This document shows, in pieces, positions 13,365-24,204 of a DNA stretch of 64,000 bases. The translations under genes and the position numbers were made by a program. Source of the stretch: Saxidomus purpurata (lineage: Eukaryota > Mollusca > Bivalvia > Venerida > Veneridae); the NCBI GenBank assembly GCA_022818135.1, contig JAFMSR010000001.1, forward strand, positions 1,430,421 to 1,494,420, written 5' to 3'. Position 1 is the stretch's first letter, and every line of letters starts with the position of its first letter. Below the pieces are notes generated by a model, which was not told the DNA's origin, did no database searches, and saw nothing but the letters and a program-made list of their open reading frames with translations.

Positions 13365-16325
13365 TCTAAACATTCGCATATTCAAAAATGATTCTTTTAA
13401 TTGTGGAAATTTGAATAACAATAAAACGTGTTGCGCCAGTTAAACTTTGCAATAAACAGTATCAATAATTAAACACATAAATTTCATTGATAAAACTTAA
13501 CAATATTTTCATTCATAATTACGACTCGTTCTGCAACAGCACAGCGTAGATAGTGCTTATGCGCAGATAATCTGTCGTAAATGCTTTATTTTAAACTGTC
13601 TTTCAGACATGGTTTCTTGTTCGATTGTCCGGAGACATATACGATCAGGAAGATTATGATCTGATATTTCTACATATGCACAGTTTTGTATGTATTATGC
13701 AATAACAAACATTTAAACACATGTTAAACTATACCGAATATCGGGAATTTTACATAAAAGCAGATAGCAAATACAGGATTCAGCTGACTTATGGTGGGTT
13801 CATTGCACATTCGTCAAAAATTGATTTCCTCTCTAGTCTGATGCAATAGTACATGTAAATTATGTGTATCTGTAAATCACCATCTGTTTCCTGCCTGCCC
13901 GGTTTTGCAACATTTTGTGTAATACTTTTTCACATATGCATTGCAACGATGTCCTTTATGCTTGTTTCCTATATGAACGTTGCATGTCTATACAAGAAAT
14001 GGAAATCGAAAGTTTCAAGCAATCAACAAAAATAAATTCTTCATATTCAATAGAAAAGGTAAGACTCGAACCTACATATCCGTTTCGCTTTCCTACAGTA
14101 CTTTCAGTGCTTTGATAATTTAAACAATAATACCCAGTTCACAAAATCAAGCCAAGGTATGACGACGAATAGTCTTGGTTTCGGTACATGGTCAAACGTT
14201 GATAATATCTTAAGAATATCAGAGAGATTGAGAAGAAAACCCCTGAGAGAAGTATAAAAAGTTTCCAAATCGCATTACAAAAAAAAACGTGATTATTCCA
14301 TATAGGATAGTACGGACGGTACACATGTCTTGTGAACGTCAGTTATATAGGCTGATTAGTGTACAAAGTTAATGTAATCTTCATGCATTCATGATTATTT
14401 ACTGTGTTATCCCTTAGTTTTAGTTTTATGTACTTTTAGCACTGAATGTACTTTCACTGTTCCAAATCTCGTCTGCGACGGAAAAAAGGCACGAAGATTA
14501 TACTTGATAGCTTTAGTGTGCACAGAAAGTGCTCGATTATTTAGTGTTTAATTAAGCATCCGTAAACTTTGGATTAGTGCAACGGCACTAATGATTCATA
14601 GCTTAAAGCTACTGAAGGATGTTATATGAGCTTTATGCAGCCGTATTCATGCATAATTCGATTGAATGTTTGATCCGTGTACGTGCAGTAGCTGATAAAA
14701 GTTGCATCATTCCAATTACCCGTCCCCGCTGCTTTAAGAGACGGCATGGAGAGCTGTTTTCTGCAGCTATTGGTTACATACACGAAACTAAAAAAAAACT
14801 CACTCATACGGATGAACTTTGATAATTCTTTACGGATCGCAGTCTTTTTATTTAAATTTATTATTAATAATTCATTTACTTTGTCAGTTTTGCAGCACGG
14901 CTGTTGCTTTTTCAGAAGGCGCGACACAAGTGATTAATGCTCCAACATTGCTGAACATATTTTAGTGTTTTTATTTGTTTGTTTCTTTAAGGAATGTAAA
15001 ACCAGTAAGTTTACATCTCTCAAAAAAGGCAGGCGGAAGTTCATGTAACACTATAAAATTAAATTAAAAATTTAAAGAAGTCTTTTCATGTTGTGACGCT
15101 AAAGGAATAAACCCGTCCCAATGCAACGGATCGGAAGTGGATATGATTGACGCAAATGCCAATTTTTCTAGCATATATGTTCTAGAGCCTCGTATCTGCC
15201 ACTTTTGTCCGGTTAAGATAGCAAAGCCACAAATCCTGATGTTCGGTCGGCCGCGCGACAACGAGACCTCCCAATATGCAGCGAGACAGAACGTAAGCCC
15301 GATACCTGAGCATACACAAAAAGCGCCCTAAAACTGACGTTGTGGCTTGTGCGACAGAATGCTAGTCGAGCACATGCCAAAATCAGCGCACTAAACATGT
15401 ATTGTGGCTGGCGCAACAGAACAAACACAAAACCAAACTCTGAATGCAGTGCTGTCGATCGCACCAAAATGGCACTTTCACTTTACCCGTTATGGGCGGG
15501 GGCGACAATACGACATGTTCTGTTTCATTTACATCATTAATAATAACCTAATTTTCAATAATCTTATTGTCACTAACTCAATTTTACGGATAAACGAGCG
15601 AATAATATACATCAAGGGTAAGGCGGCGTCTTGATTCATTCAAGAACGAAACAGTATGACCCTGAGAGCAAAACAATTCGCGAAGATATGGATCGATAGA
15701 CACTGAACAAATTCAATAATCTGGAGTTTGTAGCTTCCGCCTGATTATAGTATTAAATGTATATTGGTGGATGGACGTATATTCACTTCTATAAATAATT
15801 GAGCTACATTACTACAGGCGAAAGATGGAGAAAATGTACCTGCAAAAGACAATACCAAGCACGAGGGTTGTGTCAATACATGTTCAACATTTAATTGATA
15901 AACTATATTTCTAAAACATTAAGAAAATAGAAATCTATAGGCGATATCTTATTTATTTAAGATCTTTGTAAACTCAACTGTGTACTGTGTAATACTTGTT
16001 TTGCTCAAAAACCGCGAACCCTTCACGTCAGTTGAAATGCAAAAACAAATCAGTACTTCCTGTAACCATCAAAATTGATAAACACATTGTAGTGTTTTAG
16101 GCTTGAAATACATGTACCACATATATACATGTATCTCCACACAGATTGTCATTAGACGAAACATTTGGTGAAGCGGGACAGGTAACACCTAATCAATAGG
16201 TGCCCGTACATTTGTATACACATGTGTGTTCATGCTCTTTTTTGAAAAAAAAGTAACGCTAAATGCTAACTACAAAATGATATTTTCATTGAAATAATTC
16301 TTAAAGTAGTGATGCCGCAATATGT
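13365..16325. other. No supported gene; GC-richer remnant near 15.1-15.5 kb
   Basis: Positions 15,090-15,510 are visibly richer in G+C than their surroundings and stay open in several overlapping frames on both strands. Degenerate copies of a motif around GCGCGACAGAAC recur about every 70-120 bp. It looks like the remnant of a repeat or a captured sequence, but no protein family is recognisable. The rest of the interval shows nothing. Confidence 0.4.
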
Positions 16326-16329
16326 AGTA

Positions 16330-16947
16330 CAGTAAACCCCGCTTATAACGAACTCCTTGGGATCATTGAAATGCGTTCGTTATATTAGGAGTTTGTTATA
16401 TCCATATAACATTTTCATATAAAATAAAGAAATTTATTTTATGTTTTCCAGTGAATTATAGTGTTTTCTCAGTGAAATAAAAGTGATAATCCACAGTTTT
16501 GAAACAGTGGATTACCATTTTTATTTTTCACTGTTTTGCAATCTTGAACCCGGATTTACGTCAAAAAGTATACCGAGCGTAATTAATGCTGGAAACCATG
16601 CGACGATGACGTCGTTTAAATGACGTCATTTGCGCTATGTTTCTGATGACGTTTCCCGCGATTTTCGACATTTTGTAGAAATAAACTCAATAAAAGTAGA
16701 GTTTTAACCATAAAATAAACAGAAAAATTGTTGGTGTCGGTGTAATATCACGTTAATTTCACTCGTGAACACCAAAAGTTGTTATTTTCACTCGTGGCTG
16801 CGCCACTCGTGAAAATATCACTTTTGGTGCCCACTCGGTGAAATTATAACGTGATCTTACACCGAAACCAACAATTATCCTCTATATTATTTTTCGTTAT
16901 ATCCGGATTTTCGTTATATCAGCAGTCGTTATACACGGAGTTTACTG
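16330..16947 (+). mobile_element. Pogo/Tc-type MITE with TA target duplication
   Basis: Imperfect terminal inverted repeats of about 20 bp: left begins CAGTAAACCCCGCTTATAAC and right, read inward, begins CAGTAAACTCCGTGTATAAC. TA flanks both ends (16,328-16,329 and 16,948-16,949). Further GTTATAT inverted motifs lie just inside each end. The core (about 16,725-16,875) is a large imperfect palindrome centred on GTGGCTGCGCCAC. Several TGACGTCA-type motifs lie at 16,605-16,655. There is no transposase ORF, so it is non-autonomous. CAGT ends with TA duplications fit the Tc1/mariner-pogo superfamily. Confidence 0.8.
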
Positions 16948-16949
16948 TA

Positions 16950-18850
16950 ATGACACCTAGTAATATAGAAATAGTTTTGGCATAATGTACATATTTGTTT
17001 TAAATTGTTTTTTATTGCAAAAGAACTTATTTGACTGGATTACAAAAAAAAATATTCGCAAGTTTACCACTTATAATAATCTATACAACAACTGAAAAGA
17101 ATACATATGCCATTGAAAAAAAACCAACGTATTGATGCACCGATCGTTGATGTGGTTTTTAAATCGATGTCAGTTTGTGAAAACCTGAGGTAAACCGAGA
17201 TGCCAATTACAGCCTTTGAACTGCTCGCGTTCATTTTAATAATCATAAGAATTTTAATAGCATGAATAAGAAGAAATTTGTGTCGTCAAATTATATACTT
17301 TTTATTTCTTGTTTGATTTTCTAATTTTGTTTTTTTCCTGCAACACATTGTTGTCATGTGTAAATTTCGCGGAAGTAGATAAAACCTAGAAAAGTAGTCA
17401 TTTGTATGCCTACACGACTCAACGACTCATTGAAAACGCACAGAACTATTTTGAAAAGCGTATGAGTGGGAAGTGCAGTGGAGATCATGTGACATTTTAC
17501 CCAAAGCTGATTGACATCATTGGAAGACTGATTACTAAAATTAATCAATTTCAAGCAATATACACCACACATGGCATAAAAAGACAGAACAAAACTGAGT
17601 AGACAGTTACTCCTGGCAATACATACAATAGTGCATCTAGTAAATATAAATTTACATTGATTTACTAGCACAGGCGGCACAGTTCAACACAAAGATGAGG
17701 GCACACCCAAAACACACTACTTCCAGCATTACACTAAACGCGATATAATCGCGGACAAGACAGCTAAGAAAAATCACAAAAAACTTAAATACATTGTCTT
17801 TTCTGTATCGAAACAAGTAGTAACAAAAAATAAGTGAAATACATTAACCTGTGTCATTACAAATTCTTAGTTTTTGGAAAGTTAACCCACGGTACGCTTG
17901 GGTGTGTAATTATACGCTTGACCTTTTGGTGTGCTTATTTATATTCTTACTTATGGGATCTAACAACAAAAACAATATGATATAACGGAAAAGACATTGT
18001 ACCTATTTACCGTTTCAACGGGAAAAGCTATCTAGGCAGAATATGCCAAATCTCTACTCTTCATTTGGCAATCAAAATTAATATCCTTTGGCAATTAGGA
18101 TTAGTGGTACCTCCTTTTAGACAATACATTAAAGTTTAACAACATCATGTGAGAATGCTCGGGTCGACAGTAAACGCCCCTCTCAGACATTATACACCAA
18201 GTAAAGTAAAGTAAAAATGTTCTCTTAACACAATACAGAAACAAAGAACATACTACACATATTTTATACATTTGCAAAATAGCAAAACAGCCATAAGTGG
18301 TGGCACCGTCCATGTTCTTATGGACTGAAAATGTAAAAATTAAGCCCCTCCGCTGTCAAGACAAATTACCCTAACATAAGATTAACATAATTGCAGTATT
18401 AAATATAAATATCTATATATCATAGATACTAAACTGTTTATCAATAACAACACGGGATCTGTCTGTATACAAACTATAAAGGTATCATTTAAAATTGTAT
18501 TTTGTCATATAATTACGCTAGAACTTTATTACGTTGTCATAACATTGAGCCCTGCTTTAATTTTATCCAGTTGTTGTTTGCTGTTACATCTAACTACAAT
18601 TAAATTTAACTTCGCCGTTGTCCTGTTTTACTGTTATTTTCATGTTTACATCAGCTTTCACTAAAACTTTATTACGCTGATTATTAGCATAATGTTAACC
18701 TGCCATTTTGCCACTCCTGATTACCCTGCAACTTTACTCCTGCAAGGATTGGTCCGAAATTATGAAAGTTAAACAGTCTAAAACACCGTTGGACATCCCC
18801 AATAAATGAGCCTGCAGACATCTTGAGTTGTTAAACGATCAACACCTTTG
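16950..18850. other. No supported gene
   Basis: Two overlapping opposite-strand ORFs near 17.35-17.68 kb (about 108 codons minus, 66 codons plus) match no domain I recognise and have no convincing splice partners. The rest is AT-rich with no clear structure. Confidence 0.5.
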
Positions 18851-18854
18851 CAGT

Positions 18855-21073
18855 TGCATGTTTGTAACTTCATTTTACAATCGAAAAGCGAGGAAATAAA
18901 ACAATTGCAAGCGCTTGAAAAAGGATGCATGGTTGTAACTTCTTTTAACAATCGAAAAGCGAGGAAATAAAACATTTTGTAAGCGCTTGAAAAAGAATGC
19001 ATGGTTGTAACTTCTTTATACAATTTATAAGCGAGGAAATAAAACAATTGTAAGCGCTTGAAAAGGAATGCATGTTTGTAACTTCTTTTTACAATTTATA
19101 AGCGAGGAAATAAAACATTTTGTAAGCGCTTGAAAAAGAATGCATTTTTGTAACTTCTTTTTACAATCGAAAAGCGAGGAAATAAAACAATTGTAAGCGC
19201 TTGAAAAAGAATGCATGGTTGTAACTTCTTTTTAAAATCGAAAAGCGAGGAAATAAAACAATTGTAAGCGCTTGAAAAAGAATGCATGGTTGTAACTTCT
19301 TTTTACAATTGAAAAGCGAGGAAATAAAACAATTGTAAGCGCTTGAAAAAAAATTCATTTTTGTAACTTCTTTTTACAATCGAAAAGCGAGGAAATAAAA
19401 CAATTGTAAGCGCTTGAAAAAGAATGCATTTTTGTAACTTCTTTTTACAATTGAAAAGCGAGGAAATAAAACAATTGTAAGCGCTTGAAAAGGAATGCAT
19501 GGTTGTAACTTCTTTTTACAATCGAAAAGTGAGGAAATAAAACAATTGTAAGCGCTTGAAAAAGAATGCATGGTTGTAACTTCTTTATACAATTTATAAG
19601 CGAGGAAATAAAACATTTTGTAAGCGCTTGAAAAGGAATGCATGGTTGTAACTTCTTTATACAATTTATAAGCGAGGAAATAAAACAATTGTAAGCGCTT
19701 GAAAAGGAATGCATGTTTGTAACTTCTTTTTACAATTGAAAAGCGAGGAAATAAAACATTTTGTAAGCGCTTGAAAAAGAATGCATGCTTGTAACTTCTT
19801 TATACAATTTATAAGTGAGGAAATAAAACATTTTGTAAGCGCTTGAAAAAGAATGCATGGTTGTAACTTCTTTATACAATTTAAAAGCGAGGAAATAAAA
19901 CAATTGTAAGCGCTTGAAAAGGAATGCATGTTTGTAACTTCTTTTTACAATTTATAAGCGAGGAAATGAAACATTTTGTAAGCGCTTGAAAAGGAATGCA
20001 TGGTTGTAACTTCTTTTTACAATCGAAAAGCGAGGAAATAAAACATTTTGTAAGCGCTTGAAAAAGAATGCATGGTTGTAACTTCTTTTAACAATTGAAA
20101 ATCGAGGAAATAAAACAATTGTAAGCGCTTGAAAAGAAATGCATGTTTGTAACTTCTTTTTACAATTGAAAATCGAGGAAATAAAACAATTTTAAGCGCT
20201 TGAAAAAGAATGCGTGTTTGTAACTCCTTTTTACAATTGAAAAGTGAGGAAATAAAACGATTGTAAGCGCTTGAAAAAGAATGCATGGTTGTAACTTCTT
20301 TTTACAATTGAAAAGCGAGTAAATAAAACAATTGTAAGCGCTTGAAAAGGAATGCAAGGTTGTAACTTCTTTTTACAATTGAAAAGCGAGGAAATAAAAC
20401 GATTGTTAGCGCTTGAAAAAGAATGCATGTTTGTAACTTCTTTTTACAATTGAAAAGTAAGGTAATAAAACAATTGTAAGCGCTTGAAAAGGAATGCATG
20501 TTTGTAACTTCTTTTTACAATTGAAAAGCGAGTAAATAAAACAATTGTAAGCGCTTGAAAAGGAATGCATGTTTGTAACTTCTTTTTACAATTGAAAAGC
20601 GAGGAAATAAAACAATTGTAAGCGCTTGAAAAAGAATGCATGGTTGTAACTTCTTTTTACAATTGAAAAGCGAGTAAATAAAACAATTGTAAGCGCTTGA
20701 AAAGGAATGCATGGTTGTAACTTCTTTATACAATTGAAAAGCGAGTAAATAAAACAATTGTAAGCGCTTGAAAAAGAATGCATGGTTGTAACTTCTTTTT
20801 ACAATAATTATTATTGAAAAGCGAGGAAATAAAACATTTTGTAAGCGCTTAAAAGAAATGTATGTTTGTAACTTCTTTTTACAATTGAAAAGTGAGGAAA
20901 AAAACATTTTGTAAGCACTTGAAAAGGAATGCATGGTTGTAACTTCTTTTAAAAACTGAAAAGCGAGGAAATAAAACAATTGTAAGCGCTTGAAAAGGAA
21001 TACATGGTTGTAACTTCTTTTAGCAACTGAAAAGCGAGGAAATAAAACAATTGTAAGCGTCTGGAAAGGAATG
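18855..21073. repeat. 71-bp minisatellite, about 31 copies
   Basis: The unit carries, in order, GCATGGTTGTAACTTC, TTTTTACAAT, AAAGCGAGGAAATAAAAC, then CAATTGTAAGCGCTTGAAAA. Main variants are ATCGAAAAGC, ATTGAAAAGC or ATTTATAAGC in the middle, and AACAATTGTAAG or AACATTTTGTAAG later. One unit near 20,800 has a short insertion of ATTATT-type sequence. Because the unit has no stop codons in some minus-strand frames, long spurious minus ORFs result; 71 is not a multiple of 3, so they cycle through frames. I do not call them genes. Confidence 0.95.
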
Positions 21074-22300
21074 GTAGGACATATAACGGTCAGCTAACAA
21101 CGGGTGGCTGTTGGATTTCCAACCGGATGACTGCTTACATACCTGACACGGCGTTACAATCAAAGCGACAACAGTGTTTCAAACATAAACTAAGTGCATG
21201 GCAAAGTCCCGCGAGTACCGCAGCACACAACTAAATAAATCGCTGACCCTCCGTGGCTGAGTGGTTAATGGTGTTGACTAAAACATCACCGGATTCAGCA
21301 GATATATGTCGTTTTAACAGCACAGATCTTTTAATGTCACGGCCTACATCAATAGAGGTCGATTTGATAAATATGACTGATACAACTTTAGAGCAAGGTC
21401 ACCATTTAAAGTAATTAAAGTAATTGTAGCTTCCAAAGCCACACACAAAGTGTTCCTATACATGCGATTAATTAATTAACTCTTACAAGACCGAGCAAAG
21501 ATGGCTGATTAATAAACTTAGCACAAGAATATTTCATAAAATATACAGGTTCAAAGTGTTATATAAAGAGTATCAGATTGTGTCAAATTATCCGTAACGT
21601 ATCTGTTAACACTGGATATAATCAAAATTTTGCTAGGTCGCCTTTACAAAAAGGTTGATTAAAAACAATTAAATAAGGTCATAGAGTACGGACAGTTTGA
21701 ATATAAAGTAAAGGTTTCAACAAGAATATAATAGGACACGACCCGTGGATCTATGGCAGTTATATAACGAGCTTTGTGAAAAGTCCATCATGCGTACGTT
21801 GCCAATTGGCTTAAAACATCCGGGTAAATTTTTTAGATCAGACATCTTGCATGAAATCACTTTATGCATCTTTTAACGAAAATCTGTCACGTGACTTGGG
21901 CTTAGTCAGCAAAATTATGGCGGTGAAACTAGTACGATTGTTGCTTTCTTGAGATGATCAGGTTAAGAATGCTGTAGCACCTAATGTGCACTATCAGGGT
22001 TATTTGCACAAGGTTTTATTCCACGGGTAGTACACACGAATAAAATAATAAACTATGAAACTGGCGATGAACATTTATAAATAAGGAAAACTTAGTGTTT
22101 AGAGGATATCGGACATTTTGGTGAGCATCAAAAAAGGTCTTTTTCTTTTCAACACGCTTAATACATCATAACTTTGCAAGTGAGGTGCAATCATAAAGTA
22201 TCACAAAGCTTTCGCAATCTCAGCTTCTTCACTTAAGTAACATTCACAATATAAAGCTTAAAAAAACAACACCATTTATGAAATATCTACTACACAGCTC
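21074..22300. other. No supported gene; tRNA-like fragment and a promoter-like patch
   Basis: Near 21,250-21,275 the stretch CTCCGTGGCTGAGTGGTTAA resembles the 5' half (A box) of a Ser/Leu-type tRNA or a SINE head, with no intact 3' half. At 21,886-21,925 a palindromic GTCACGTGAC E-box is followed by TTAGTCAGCA and AAAATTATGGCGG. No ORF follows. The remainder shows nothing. Confidence 0.4.
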
Positions 22301-22304
22301 TTAC

Positions 22305-22400
22305 CTTTCCATCTCATTCTACATCCCATTTAGGATGTCCCGGAAGTCCGCCGTGCTGGGCGCGCATGCTCCGGCGGCCATTTTGAAAGCATCTAACTGT
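22305..22400 (-). promoter_or_regulatory. GC-rich promoter-like patch with possible first exon
   Basis: Read on the minus strand, this patch contains AAAATGGCCGCC (YY1-like), GCATGCGCGC (NRF1-like) and ACTTCCGG (ETS-like) within 60 bp, a combination typical of housekeeping TATA-less promoters. An ATG in this motif opens a 20-codon ORF (22,319-22,381) that stops before a good donor, AAAG|GTAAGAG, at 22,304-22,305. It could be a non-coding first exon with an upstream ORF. No downstream coding exon was found on the minus strand. Confidence 0.4.
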
Positions 22401-23940
22401 CGTCTGATGTACCACGAATGAACTGATATAGACACCGTTCTTAAGACACAACAACACACTTTCCAATATAGTGTCAAGTCTTATGTCAACACATCACACA
22501 TTTATGCCAAAAACTTTAAACGATATACAAGAATTTCCATGTTCTATCTCAACTGTACCTTGTCAAAAAATACCGGCCGAGCTCTTTGATGACTAGCGTC
22601 TAAAAACAGAGTCTCTGCAACTCGGTTCCGCATAGAAAATGAGACAAATATTGATCTGTTGCTGAGTGATTTAACGGAGCATCACAGACCACACTGCTAT
22701 AGAAATTCCATACTTTCCGATGAAACATCGTCAGTTTACTTAAAGCGATGTATACCAATTGGGATATTGAATTTATATAACGTCGTAATATTGTTGAATA
22801 CTTTTATTCTTTAGAATTGTCGTCTGTAAAATAGGCTTGTACATAGAGGCATCGTACACATGAAGTATATATTATAGTGGACCGTGTTTGGATAAAATTA
22901 CTGTGCATTAAACATGCATGGCAGCCATCAAGCCGTCCTGAACGCGGCATAAAATAAAAATATTCTTTTCGTTTCACCACTTCTGTATTCTTTTGTAATT
23001 ATACAGTGCTCAGTAAATGTGAGCGTAACATGCAAAATGCATATAATTCTTGCACTTTCAAGTTATAGATTTTTCATGATGCATGTTTTATCGTTTGCAT
23101 ATTAGGAACTACAGTTTTAAGATGCAACAGATGTCGGCTGCTAGTCTAGATGTTTGACGTCATCAATTTTTCGTAGAACGAGTTTAATGAAACATCAAAC
23201 TAGCATCTGGTCGTGCCTTCACTGTGTCTTGCTCTAGATTACTGAATTCAGGACCGTCAAATCAAACTATCGATTTGCATTTTGAAAAGTTTGACTATTT
23301 CTGAAATGCATTTGTTGTTGATACATGTATTATGTCAATTTAGGATTTCCTGTATGTCATTGATACCGTGTAGGAGTGGCCACTTCGCGCCGGTATTTAT
23401 AAAAATCTAGATATCAAATACAATTGAAAACCTCTTATTATATACATTTTGTATATATATTTTAGAACGACTGAACCAAAATGTACGTCTGCAGTATACC
23501 TTCTTTCTCTTCGCGTACACCGGTCTATATAGTCATTCCGGTAACAACAATGAAGGTTAACCAAAGAAACCGATAATTATGCGCTTATGAAAAAGTTGTG
23601 GCTAAGAGAAAAGTCATTATACGTACATTACAAAATCTTTAGTCTACCTCAAAACCTTATATTATAACAAACGATTTCTGCATGATTCTCAAAAACGGGA
23701 ACAATATCTATAAAAAAAGCAATTCATTACTCTAGGAATGCTGAAAAATGCCTTTTGAAAAGTTTGACTATTTCTGAAACAAAGCTGAAACAACGCACGG
23801 AATATATTCCTCAAACTGTTTTAATAAACAAAAAAAATGTAAAAATACTTTATGATTGCTCCTCAATTTTCAATTTGCTGACATAAGACATGACACTATA
23901 TTTGGAAAGTTTTAAGTGTTTATGTTTAGTATAAAAAAAG
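22401..23940. other. No supported gene
   Basis: AT-rich unique-looking sequence without recognisable exons, tandem repeats or inverted repeats. Confidence 0.5.
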
Positions 23941-23949
23941 TTCGGTATG

Positions 23950-24045
23950 CTTCGGACGTCACTACTTATTTGTGATGTCACGACGTCAAGACGCTATTGT
24001 TTCCTGTGAACGGCGTTGTTACTGTAGGAGCTACGTCAAACGAAA
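23950..24045 (+). promoter_or_regulatory. Cluster of CRE/ATF-like sites upstream of the SAM gene
   Basis: GACGTCAC, GATGTCAC, CGACGTCA and CTACGTCA lie within about 90 bp, 160-250 bp upstream of the predicted ATG at 24,205. Such TGACGTCA-type sites bind CREB/ATF proteins in animals. Their use here is inferred from clustering and position only. Confidence 0.45.
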
Positions 24046-24128
24046 ACGACTTACATTCGCATTAAATTTGGCAGTTGTTATTTTTGCTATTATTTTGGTA
24101 CTTAGCATTTTAAAGAGCTTGAAATTGG

Positions 24129-24137
24129 TATATAAAG
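24129..24137 (+). promoter_or_regulatory. TATA box of the SAM gene
   Basis: TATATAAAG lies 68-76 bp upstream of the predicted ATG at 24,205. A start site about 30 bp downstream would leave a 5' leader of roughly 45 nt. There is no competing ATG in frame between them. Confidence 0.5.
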
Positions 24138-24204
24138 AGAAGGATTAACACACCATTGAAGCTGCTTCACCATCAGAAGTACTGTCAAAATATTCGATAA
24201 AAAC

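Noticed and set aside
17354..17680. 108-codon minus ORF and opposing 66-codon plus ORF
   Set aside because: Neither shows a domain or splice partners; the plus frame looked slightly protein-like, but not enough to call.
18778..20979. Long minus-strand ORFs with repeated MHSFSSAYNCFISSLF-type sequence
   Set aside because: They arise only because the 71-bp minisatellite unit lacks stops in that strand; 71 is not divisible by 3, so the frame drifts, and there is no start context, splice site or domain.
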